From: Paratinospora sagittata
Lineage: Eukaryota > Streptophyta > Magnoliopsida > Ranunculales > Menispermaceae
DNA: 64,000 nucleotides
Direction: 5' to 3'
Assembly (NCBI GenBank): GCA_035771175.1
Contig: CM069613.1
Span: forward strand, 7,555,501 to 7,619,500
The notes under the pieces were generated by a model that was not told the origin of the DNA, did no database searches, and was given only the letters and a program-made list of their open reading frames with translations. Shown in pieces: positions 11,403 through 21,125 of the stretch (the stretch's first letter is position 1; every line of letters starts with the position of its first letter). The position numbers and the translations under genes are program-made.

Positions 11403-12860
11403 CCATTGGATTAGGTGGTGGAGGATCTTGAGAAGGAGGAGAAGATGGTCCTGAATCAGTGATAACACCTACCATTGGAAGAGGGGCCAATATCTATTGC
11501 GAAAAAATTGGTCAAAACTTACAAGGACGAGAGAGAAAACCCACAAAGGAATTAGATTTCCCTAGGATGTGTTTAACTATGAAGTCATACTGAGAGAACC
11601 AGTTGGCCCAACGAAGGAGTTGGGGATTGGGTAACATTTTTGTTTGAATTGCAGAATTTTAGGAAATGCTAACATGTCCATTTCAATGTGAAAATGATGA
11701 CCCACGAGATGAAACTGGAACTTCTCAATTGATCTTTTAATTGCCAAAATTTTCTTGAATGTGGAATGATAATAGGCTTTTGAATCATTGAATTTTCCAC
11801 TTTTATATCCACATAGCTGTCGTGATTTGTTTGGAAGTTCTTCAAAAATAGCACCACCCCAGAAAAGATCACGGGCATCGGTTTGTAGGATTCGTTTACC
11901 TGGACCAGGAATCTTAAGAGAATGAAGCATTTTGGAATGGGCTTTGAAGAATTTGACAACTTCAGTATGCGTTTCATTCCAAAGAGGAGGAGATTTCTTT
12001 AAAATGGCTGAAAGACACGAACTATAGAATGCCAGATTTTGGACAAAAAGTCCCATATAATTTACCAGTCCAAGAAATTGTTTGATGGTTAGCTTGTCAG
12101 GGAGAACATCTGCAAATTCTTGTAATTTGGATGAAATATGAGGCTATAACTGTAGCTTTGAATCAACAATTCTCATCCCTAGGAATTCTTATAGTTGTAC
12201 GACAAAACTACATTTTCTTTGTAGAAAGCATCAGCCCACTCTATCGGTAGAGATTATAGAACTGCTTAAGGAGTTCTAAATGAGATTGATCGTCCGGAGA
12301 AAAAAGGAAGACATCATCAATATAGATCAAGAGTTGTGACTGCAGTGGCTAAAAGATCTTCATCATTGTTTGTTGAAACAATGACGGGGTTGTCTTTAAT
12401 CCAAATGGCATGACATTCCAGTGAAAGTGATATCCAGGAATACCAAATGCCGTTTTGGGTCTGTCTCTTCAGGAGAGATACCTAACTGCCAAAAACCAAA
12501 TTTGTAGTCAAATTTGGAAAAAATAGATGCATTGGCAAGCTGCTGGAAGAGTGCCTTAGGTCGGGGTAGAGGAAACTTGATACCCTGTAAAAAGGCATTT
12601 AGAGGTTGGTAATTAATGACCAATTTCATTTTTCCTCTAACTTGTTCTAATCTTTTGTTCCATAGAACGCCTCCCACGCCCATGGAGAAGATGTGGGAGA
12701 AATGAGCCCTTCATGTACCAACTGTTGTGTCTCTTGAATTGCTAATGCTAGTTGTGTTGGTGGCATACCTTGGTGGGTTGCCTTAGTCGAGTTGATATCT
12801 TTGTTAAGCTTAAAAGGAAGCTTAATAAAGAAATCAGGGTTAGTCCACAACGGATGGTCA
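11403..12860 (-). pseudogene. EPRV copy 1: reverse transcriptase and RNase H remnant
   Basis: Read on the minus strand, 12850 to 12396 gives the RT N-terminus (PFKLNKDIN, then GMPP, then LVINYQPLN, then FDYKFGFWQLGI), and the catalytic YIDD is encoded at 12313-12324. RNase H follows in 12056-11577 with LQTDA, CGYKSGKF and a Met-Asp near the fourth acidic position. These correspond one to one with the intact pol ORF at 40111-42996 but are clearly divergent from it. Frame changes separate the RT parts from each other and from RNase H. The enzyme would convert pregenomic RNA to DNA in a caulimovirid. It is non-functional as read. Downstream (lower coordinates) the sequence is cut at 11402 by an LTR insertion. 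Confidence 0.8.
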
Positions 12861-13129
12861 TACTTGGCTAAGAACTCAGTGTGAGATTCAGCACAACATT
12901 CTACTTTGATTTTTTATTCAATTTCTGAAAAAGGCTGAGAGAGCAAATGTTTTGGTTCATCAGGTATTGTGGAGGCAATCCATGGGAAAAAGAATGACTT
13001 ATATTTGAGTCCTGAGGAAGTCCAACTCAGATTCTTGATTTGTTGGAGGAGATCATACCCAATGATGAAATCTTTCAAAAAGCTTGATGAGCCTAAGATT
13101 TTATGTTTGAAACTCAAAGTGGGAAGAAT

Positions 13130-13369
13130 CTATATTTTAACTGGCTTAGTGATGAGAGATATTTCTAATGTTGAATCACCAACCGTGTTAAAATACTTTT
13201 GAAAAGGTTTCCAACATTCTAGAGGTAGTAAAGAAGGATGCATAAGTGTAGTAGATGCCCCTGTATCAAATAATGCCATTCTTTTTATAGGCCAAGAATA
13301 AGGGTTTACAACGATCTGCACATATGCATGAGAAAGGCTAACAGAGTTTGTAGAAGATGTAAGGCACAT
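13130..13369 (-). pseudogene. EPRV copy 1: aspartic protease domain remnant
   Basis: The 79-codon ORF carries the retropepsin-type active-site motif FDTGA at residues 34-38, followed by a Leu/Pro-rich stretch and CWKPF, closely parallel to the FDTGA region of EPRV copy 2. In caulimovirids this protease cuts the polyprotein. It shares a frame with the upstream coat ORF, from which it is separated by an in-frame TAA at 13394-13396. It ends at a stop at 13130 before the RT region, so the polyprotein is broken on both sides. Confidence 0.7.
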
Positions 13370-13393
13370 AATTCGCTCTGATTCTTCTTCTTC

Positions 13394-14303
13394 TTAGGAT
13401 ACGACCATGATAGTATCAGGACTGTAGTCACTGTCAAGAGAAAATATCGACTCAATGTCTAAGAAATCAGTATCAGTGAGAGCCAAGATCTTCTGGAGAA
13501 GGGAGACCTTGTTCTTTCGTTTAGAACATATGTTTGCAAAGTGCCCTTTTTTCTGGAAATAAAACATCTTGCACCAGGAGGCTTGCCTTTTGTAGAACAT
13601 CTTCGTATCTCCATTTTTTCGTTTTTCCTAACGCGGACTTTGGGAAAGTCCTATGCTTATCCTTGTGATGTCCCTTGAGCTTTTTTGCAGACTTATATTT
13701 TGGGGCAAAATCATTATAGTCACAATTCTGCTCTTGTGAGCTGCATTTGATAAATAAATCAAGTTGTCGGCAAACTACCAGGAATTTGGATTCCTGAGCC
13801 ATAATCTTTTTGTTGAACATGGTTTGGCGACACAGACTTACATGAGAATATCAAATAAACTGAAAAAGTTCTCCGAGTGTGCTGTGTTCAAGGGGCTTAT
13901 TGATATTTTTCATGTGACAGAGGGATTCATCCCCCAAAGGTTTGGGAAAATATTGGAGGAAGATAGTTTTTAGATTGTTATCATCTACACCATTGATGAG
14001 ATAAAATAATTGGGACATTTTGGTGTAGTGAACTTCCATATCTTTTGTAGCAAATGAGCAGCACTTCATTTTTAGAAATTTGTCTTTGGCAACCATGACA
14101 TCATTTATGGCTTCACTGAGAAAAGCCGTGTAGATAACGGAGACAGATTGTTCAACAAGGAGTTGGAGCATAGTAAGTTGTCTATACTCTTGTAGTGCGA
14201 CCCACCAATCATGGAGGCTATCAGAAAGTCGGGTTACCAACTTTCGAATGACCATTTCATTAGAAATATCAGGCTTGAGTAACTCGGACTGAGCCCATGA
14301 CAT
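13394..14303 (-). pseudogene. EPRV copy 1: coat-protein region with degenerate zinc knuckle
   Basis: The ORF at 14303-13851 (150 codons) aligns with the coat-protein core of EPRV copy 2: a Trp-containing helix, the shared sequence MKCCS, and a His-rich tail. The following ORFs 13820-13521 and 13600-13394 encode the basic C-terminal region. Where copy 2 has a full C-x2-C-x4-H-x4-C zinc knuckle, this copy reads FYFQKKGHFANIC, so the first two cysteines are Phe while His and the last Cys remain. The domain would package RNA or DNA in the virion. Frame changes and the lost cysteines make it a pseudogene. Confidence 0.7.
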
Positions 14304-14363
14304 GTCATGAAAAAATAACGGCCAGTTAAACAGGAGCCTATCTAGGTTAAAAGTGGTGAAAGT

Positions 14364-15800
14364 TTAGAGATTCACTTTTGGCTTTGGACGAAGATTTATT
14401 GTCTCAAGTAGATTGTCCAATGTTTCTTCAGGAGAAGAATTACCATCATCATCATTAACTTCATTAACCAAGACCATAGGGTCTGTTTCATCAGAGGATT
14501 CATTGAAGTTGTTGGAGGTTGATGATGATAGAGATTGTGTTTTTGTGAGACCTTCCTCATTTGATAGATCCAGGCTGGCCATATTTACAGTTAGTTGTAT
14601 TCTCTGGTCTTATGCTGCTAGAGACCATAGAAACCCGACGATAGGGTTTTTAGCTAATTTAAGAAGAATTGGAGCGATTGAGGAGGCCTGTAAGTCAGCT
14701 TCTGGTTCTTCATGAAGAAAAAAAACTTGTTTTCCTTTTTCCTGTCCCTTGAAAGGTCGAATAGGCGGTCTAAGAAGTGGCCTAGAAAAAGACTTTATGT
14801 TCTGTTGATCTTCCTATTCAGTTTTTATCTTGGCAACATATGAAAGGGGGAAAAGGGATGGCAACATGCTTGCATCAGTGAATAGCGGCTGAGGCACAAT
14901 GTTTGGCGAGATTCGCAAATAATGGTGCATTTGAAGTAGATGGTGCCGGAAGAGAGATCTGTCGTAGCTGGTCTTCAAGATTCTTTTTCTCCTTAACCCT
15001 AGGATTCAAATAAAGAGATATCTGAGAGATATTTGTAATTTGGGATGATAGGTGTTGCATTTCTTAGTTTAATTGATCAATTTTTGTTGTGATGGCGGAG
15101 ATCAGTTGTGATTGTACTTGATTTTGAGAATGCACCTAAAGGATAAGGTTTTGCTAAGATCTTGAAATTTCCTATAGCATTTCATTTTGATATCTGGCAT
15201 TTAGTACCAATTTGGCAAGGGGCTGAAAAGCTCTAGAACATCTAATCAGCACAAGCTTGCTTAGGTATCCACTGTTGTTTCATTTTCTTAGCCCGCGCTG
15301 GTGGAAGACCAAGAATAGACGTCAAACATGATGATGCTTCAGGAATTGTAAGTGGGAAATTTCCATTGTCTTTTGGAGGAGCGTCATAAGGCTTTGAAAA
15401 GCAAGAGGGAGGAGGAGCCTTTGGAAAAGAAGTGGACTCGGAGGTTTCTCCATCGTTGCTATTGAGAAGAACATAATACTGGTATTTTCCTGAGTAGAAA
15501 TCAATGAATCCTACGCGTGGATCACCAACTTCATAACGTCTTTCCAGTTGTTTCTGGAGGGAAAACATGTTTTTGTTCTTTTCCTTTCGTCTTTTTCATG
15601 TTCTTCTCGATCATCTTCGCATGCAAAACAGTTGCAAACATCCCACCAGATATGACTATAAGTAGGAGGTGGTTCAACTGTGCTGAAAGAAGAGAAAATT
15701 GTAGAGACAGAGTGTCTTCCTGCTTGAAGTCAATGGGCAGGAGGATCTGGGAAGACGGTTTCAACTAGACCATTTGTTCTTTTTGTATGGACTGCATGTG
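14364..15800 (-). pseudogene. EPRV copy 1: linker / coiled-coil region between movement and coat domains
   Basis: Several short minus-strand ORFs (14364-14582 Ser/Glu/Asp-rich; 14875-15060; 15242-15568 Pro-rich; 15531-15764) occupy the position that in EPRV copy 2 is a Gln-rich coiled-coil segment plus an acidic segment. I recognise the acidic SSPEE/ESSDE stretch as comparable to the acidic N-part of the copy 2 coat ORF. No catalytic motif is present. The multiple frame breaks fit an old insertion. Confidence 0.5.
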
Positions 15801-15849
15801 TGGATTGCTGAACCTCCTGTTGCTGGAAACAAAACTCATAACTTGTCAG

Positions 15850-16326
15850 TCATTTCTCTTGGAAAAGTACTTGAAGCCGTTGTTGGGACAACTGGCGTGG
15901 CAAAAAAGAATGTACCACTGCTTCCTGAGAATTTACATCAAGAATTAGAGAATCGAGACTATTGTTAGGTTGAGCCAAATCAATAGCATGATTTTGGACT
16001 CGGTATGCGATCTGGTAATGAATTGTGGCAGCAATGGCTGAATGGACTTGAGGAATGCCTGCAATCTGGACTTGCATGCACAGGGCTTCCATGACATGGG
16101 GGTCTTTTAGTGACAAGTCAAAGTTTGGGAAAAATGTCACGAAGACGGTGCCAGAATTGAGAGTGGTTTGGATAGTACCGATTACATCTTGATACTGTAA
16201 CTTCCTGGGGTCAAGAAATGTTATCCTTGAAATGGACTTAGTAGATTTTCTTCCATGAAAAGAGATGGACATTTTGACTGCACCAAAATGAATATGCGTA
16301 TATCCATCATTTTTCCACTGAGGCAA
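15850..16326 (-). pseudogene. EPRV copy 1: movement-protein domain remnant
   Basis: This 158-codon minus-strand ORF contains HFGAVKMSISFHGRK, then a DPRKLQYQD-type stretch, then GTI(x)TTLNSGTV and a phenylalanine-rich FFPNFDLSLKDP block. The same order (GTV, TTL, PDFNVCLKD) is found at 45634-45942 in EPRV copy 2. It matches my knowledge of the 30K-type movement domain at the N-terminus of caulimovirid polyproteins, which lets virus pass through plasmodesmata. Neighbouring ORF 16445-16735 is probably the N-terminal leader portion. No intact start-to-stop reading frame links it to the coat region. Confidence 0.7.
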
Positions 16327-16444
16327 TAATACCTGAGGAAGAATGAGAGGAAGAAAATGTTCTGCTTGGTCAGTAACAATTTGGTGCTCGGAAAAGTTAG
16401 AGACCTACACGTATTCCTTGATCGGAGTTTTCTGAAATAATTTT

Positions 16445-16740
16445 TTAATTTTTTGGAAAGAGTAATTGGGGGGTTATTGTATACATTATTTGGAAGAATT
16501 GGGCTATACTAGGTGGTTGGAACAATTCCTTTTTCGTCTGGAATATATTCAACTTCATACAAACTGTCAATTTTGGACTGAACACAAGATGCTTGAAAAA
16601 CTTTTGATTCTTTAGAAGCGAAAGATTCCATAGTTGACCTAAGACTTGATTTTTAGACAACAAAAAGTCTATTCTTTGCCTATTGCCTAATGCCCCCTTG
16701 GTTAGCAGCTTCTGACGGCAGAATTCGACGCACAAGACTG
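16445..16740 (-). pseudogene. EPRV copy 1: N-terminal polyprotein segment
   Basis: A 96-codon ORF lies immediately upstream of the movement domain, in the position occupied by 46052-46450 in EPRV copy 2. The residues are hydrophobic and basic, with no motif I can name. I assign it by position only. Confidence 0.35.
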
Positions 16741-17130
16741 ACTAAAAGAAGCCTAAATCCTTTATGGACTCTAGAGATCAAGTATTCAGCTTAAGCTTAC
16801 TCAACTTTTCTGATATATCAGATCTGTCGGAGCGGCAAGTCTAGAGCATACTAGTCTTGAGTATCACTAAGCTTATTGATCGAGATCAATAGGAAAGAAA
16901 AAACCATTTAATTTGACAGTGTACCAGAATAGATTAGAGCATCACTGTCTTCATAAACTAATTCGAAAGACTCATTATCACTTTCTGGGTAAGGTTCGTG
17001 AAGATGATTATCCCAAATGGAGACGATTTGACTAACAGAAAAACTTTCAAACGACGAGTATCCATAAACAAAGACCCAAAAACATTCATCACTGTTGCAC
17101 TGGCGCGTATGACCTGCTACATGAAACATG
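16741..17130. other. possible EPRV copy 1 leader; unassigned ORF
   Basis: This stretch is the expected place for the viral leader, but no tRNA-Met primer site (TGGTATCAGAG or its complement) is visible. A minus-strand ORF at 16908-17129 (73 codons, acidic C-terminus) has no recognisable features. Confidence 0.3.
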
Positions 17131-17345
17131 CTTTTAAAAGGTAGAAAACATGCTTACTTGCACTTGTACGAAGAGAAGCCTTTTCAAAAAAAGCTTCTTA
17201 AAGAAAAAAAGAAAAAGAAAAAAGGATAACTTGTTGGACTCGATCAACAGTCGTTGACCGGTCCAACTAGGGTAAATCCCAAAATTGTTTGTCGTACAGG
17301 GCAAATTCCAAAATAAAAAAGTCATCATGGGTAATTTTCAAAAGA
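17130..17345 (-). repeat. dispersed repeat, MULE-TIR-like (copy 2)
   Basis: This is the reverse complement of the block at 4190-4440: CAATTTTGGGAT, a GGTCAACGACTGTTGATCGAGTCCAA-type stretch, then T-rich sequence and AAGCTTTTTTTGAAAAGGCTT, a short palindrome. Together with the first copy it brackets EPRV copy 1, though I do not claim the two are ends of one element. Confidence 0.5.
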
Positions 17346-17430
17346 ACCTTAAGTTTGTGGGCAGCGCTAGCCATACCAACAATTTTTTCGCACCTCACCA
17401 CTACTCTCCGACCACCAACATTAATTTATT

Positions 17431-17727
17431 TGTTACAAGATAAAGTAAACTTAATATTAAACTAAACTAAAGCTAGAGAGTCTAGAGAGAAGAAAATAAG
17501 ATTTGTAGAGAACTTCTGCTCTTGTTGATGATCTTGCCCAGATACAAGACCCTTTTATATAGACTTTTTGGTATAAGGGGTTACAATGATCATTTATACA
17601 AAATATTAAATACATTGAATAGCCATCAAATAAAACACATAAATTTGGAGGTTATGGGATTTGAAACATAGGGGTTACAAGCTTAGAAATTGAGGTTATG
17701 AAATGGGTATTCAATATATTTATAACA
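17431..17727 (-). mobile_element. 3' LTR of a minus-strand Copia element
   Basis: On the plus strand the LTR runs from TGTTACAAGATAAAG to TATTTATAACA (297 bp), so on the minus strand it reads TGTTATAAATA...TTGTAACA, a typical Copia-LTR form with TG...CA ends. It lies directly beyond the 3' end of the Copia pol remnant at 18000-18190. It contains a TATATA box (around 17557). Confidence 0.7.
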
Positions 17728-18190
17728 CTACCCTTTGAATACCCTCCATACGTGAAAATATGTTTCGTTAAAACTTTACAAGATAAAACCCTGTGGGAAA
17801 AAAACTAGTGAAAGAAAAAAAGTTCAATTCTTATAGAGTTTTATATTGTTAGAGACTATTTCATTAAAAACCTTGCATGGAAAACCCAGTGAAACAAAAC
17901 CATAGCGAAGGAAAAAAAGTGTAGTACACTAAAATAATAACTCCTCTTTTAATTCTCCCCTTATGATGATATGTATGAACTTTCTTCTATTGTTTTGCTT
18001 GAAATGTCTTTGATTCGACGCATACCAATATTATATGCAAGTTTCTTGAATGTTATGGTTGGCAAAGCCTTTGTAAACAAGTCTGCAAGATTGTTTGCTT
18101 AAAATGTTTTTTAGTTCATGCATCCCAATATTATATGCAAGGTTTTTGAATGTTGTGGTCAACAAAGCTTTTGTAAATAAGTTTGCAAGA
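17728..18190 (-). pseudogene. Copia pol C-terminus (minus), left part of split element
   Basis: On the minus strand the sequence near 18190-18110 reads NLANLFTKAL followed by NIGMHELK, the signature end of Copia RNase H. A second, partial copy of the same motif (LVYKGFANHN in another frame, 18031-18100) shows a local duplication of about 100 bp. The continuation toward the RNase H core lies at 23860 onward, beyond the LTR insertion at 18196-23854. Non-coding sequence from 17728 to 18000 is the pol 3' tail and polypurine region next to the LTR. Confidence 0.75.
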
Positions 18191-19194
18191 TTTTTTGTGG
18201 CGACCCCAGTTCCCGGACCACTAACCCCGCAGGGAATGGCGTACGGAATGCCAGGGCGGGGCGTTCGAAGTGGGCATCTCCAACCATTCATCAACCCACG
18301 TGAAGTGGTTGAGACCCTACGAGCCTTGACCCAAACAACGACATAATATAAAAGGTACTAAACAAATCTACCAACTGTAATAATCCTCTAGACAAGAGAT
18401 AATCCATAAAATATAACCATAATCCCTACAGTCCATCAAGATGAACGTATACATAAAGTCCAATACCATGGGTACAAAACAACGTCATATGCCCACATTG
18501 TGGCGACCCCGCACCCCGGACCACCAACCCCGCAAGGAATGGCGCGCGGGATGCCCGATGTAGGCATCTCCAACCACTCCTCAACCCCCGTAAGGTAGTT
18601 GAGACTCTACGAGCCTTATCTAAAACAACGACATAATATAAAAAGGTACTAAACAAAACTACCAACCATATTAATCATCCAAGACAAGAGATAATCCATA
18701 AAAATGAACCAGAAATAAAACCATAATCCCTACAGGCCATCAAGATGGACATACATACAAAGTCCAAAACTATGGGTACAAAAAAAAACCGTCATATGCC
18801 CACATGGTCTATCTAACAAGTCTCAACTCACCCATACTACAATGTGGTAAGTGTTATAATTACATAGTCCAAAATATAATACATCATAATTTAAAACACA
18901 GTTCAATCAAAATGCCTCTTAATTCACATCGAGGCCTTGGATTCTCTCGCCGGCAAGACCCTCAAGATATGATTACTCATTTGCCCTTATTTGGGACAGA
19001 AGGACCTAAAAAAGGAAAATGAGGATGAGCCAACGGTGCCCAGTGAATATAATTCAAATATGTCATCAATACTCATCAATAAATATCATGTATGCATGTC
19101 AATGTGTAGCATGATTAAAAGCTCATAACATATAGATATCAAGCATTTATAATAAGTTCGATGCAAGTAAAAGCCTATCAATTTGGATCCACAT

Positions 19195-19315
19195 TCCATA
19201 TGCATTGGAGTTACTAGTGCATGTCTATTTCACCGTACCGTTCTCATCCCCAATCATGTTAATTTGGGGTTACTAGTGCACGTCTATTTCACCGTACCGT
19301 TCTCATCCCCAAATA
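19195..19315. repeat. internal direct repeat in LTR (TTTCACCGTACCGTTCTCATCC)
   Basis: The block GGTTACTAGTGCACGTCTATTTCACCGTACCG-like occurs twice about 59 bp apart (near 19207 and 19266). The same doubled arrangement is present in the outer LTR near 21893-21995. It is a family feature, older than the two insertions. Confidence 0.7.
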
Positions 19316-20754
19316 TTTCCTTTCTAAAACCCTCCTATAACAAGGTTAAGTCTCCCTATTATCCAGATAGATGGGCCCAACCAAAGTCATAAGGTTTTCT
19401 CAAATCAATGCATCATTCAAAACATTAGAACACATTCATGCTTTCAACATACAATATATATAAGTGATATGATGACATAAAAGATATAATCATAAATGAA
19501 GTCTACTCACAACCAAGCCTCGCGAGAGTATCTAACCACACACAGACACCAAACCGAATCAACCCAATCAAGGTCCTGAAACATTCATCAATATCCAACC
19601 ATACATCAATTCTTATGCTCAATCACATAGACATTACACATCAACCTTAAATCAGCCAACATATAGACAATAGGCCTGAATCCCATCTAATCCCATCATT
19701 CAACTCAAATCACATGACTTAGGCCTCTAATGCATATTTCTCATTCATAAACCATTCAATTAATAAAAAATACTGATTTTCAATTCCTTAGGCATAAACG
19801 TGCCCAAATTGGGCCATTTTATCACAAGTAGGCCTAACTCATGATATGGTCACAACCACCTAATCAGTAGCATAACAACCCTAAGCATGCTTAATTAGAC
19901 ATAAATTGCATCAATTTAATGATTCTAGGCCAAAAGCATCAAAAGTCCTAAAATATGAAAATTTCCATACTTAGGCCATATTGCCGATTTACACTAGGTC
20001 ACCGTGTTCAGCCATGTATATCACTGATTTTGCATCATGGGTTCATCAACAATGGCAACTAGGTCAACATAGTTGACATGCAAGCTATTTGGAAATGTCT
20101 AAGTTCATATTCTAAATTTAGGTATAATACAAACAACCCTACCAATTTTTCATTTAATATTATGTTCAGATGTATCAAGCTGGCAAACAGAAATATTTAA
20201 TCCCAAAATCAACCGTATAGATTGAATTATGTTAAGAATCAAACCTTCTGTCCAAACATCAGCTCAATCCAATGGTGGACCAAAGCGATATCTTCTTTGA
20301 TGAACAAGTTTCTAATCAGACAATTTCTCCTTTCCTGCTGCAAATACTTGAACTCAGATGACTATATCACACAAAATACTTGTTCCATCAACATCCCAAC
20401 CGTTCATAATACAGATATATTAGTTCTGAACCATCCTTTGAAATATCATATCCATCCAACGGTAGGTTTAGTAGATCTATCAGTTTGATCTAAACTGCGC
20501 GAGAAATTCAGACTTTCCGACCAGCTTTGTTTGGGAGGTTATATCTCTCAGAAAAAAAAACTCCAATCAAGATCTCCACCGACCTGAATGAATAACCATA
20601 AGATATGAACTGGCTGAAATATTTTGAGCTCAATATGACCATATGTCACCAAGATCCAGCTCTTTGAAGAAAATATTGTTGAGACTTCCCTCAAAGCAAC
20701 TTCTTCTTTCTTTCTCTTCTTCTTTCCTTTCTCTTCTTTTTTCCTTTCCCTCCA

Positions 20755-21125
20755 CTCTCATGCACCAACTTGACATGTGTTGGATAAGAGAAATGGGGCA
20801 TGGGACACTTGTCCACTCTCATGCACCAACTTGACATGTGTTGAAGAAGAGAAATAGGGCATGGAACACTTGTGCACTCTCATGCACCGACTTGACATGT
20901 GCTGGTCTCATGCACCAACTTGACATGTGTTGGAGAAGAGAAATGGGGCATGGGACACTTGTCCATTCTCATGCACCAACTTAACATGTGTTGGTCTCAC
21001 TCTCATGCACCGACTTGACATGTGTTGGTCTCATGCACCAACTTGACATGTGTTGGAGAAGAGAAATGGGGCATGGGACACTTGTCCATTCTCATGCACC
21101 AACTTGACATGTGTTGGTCTCATAC
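20755..21125. repeat. higher-order tandem array inside the inner LTR
   Basis: A core of CTCATGCACCAACTTGACAT plus GTGTTGG recurs about eight times. Some copies are followed by a second module (AGAAGAGAAATGGGGCATGG, then GACACTTGTCC), giving an alternating long and short pattern. No coding meaning is evident. The array accounts for part of the size difference from the outer LTR. Confidence 0.85.
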
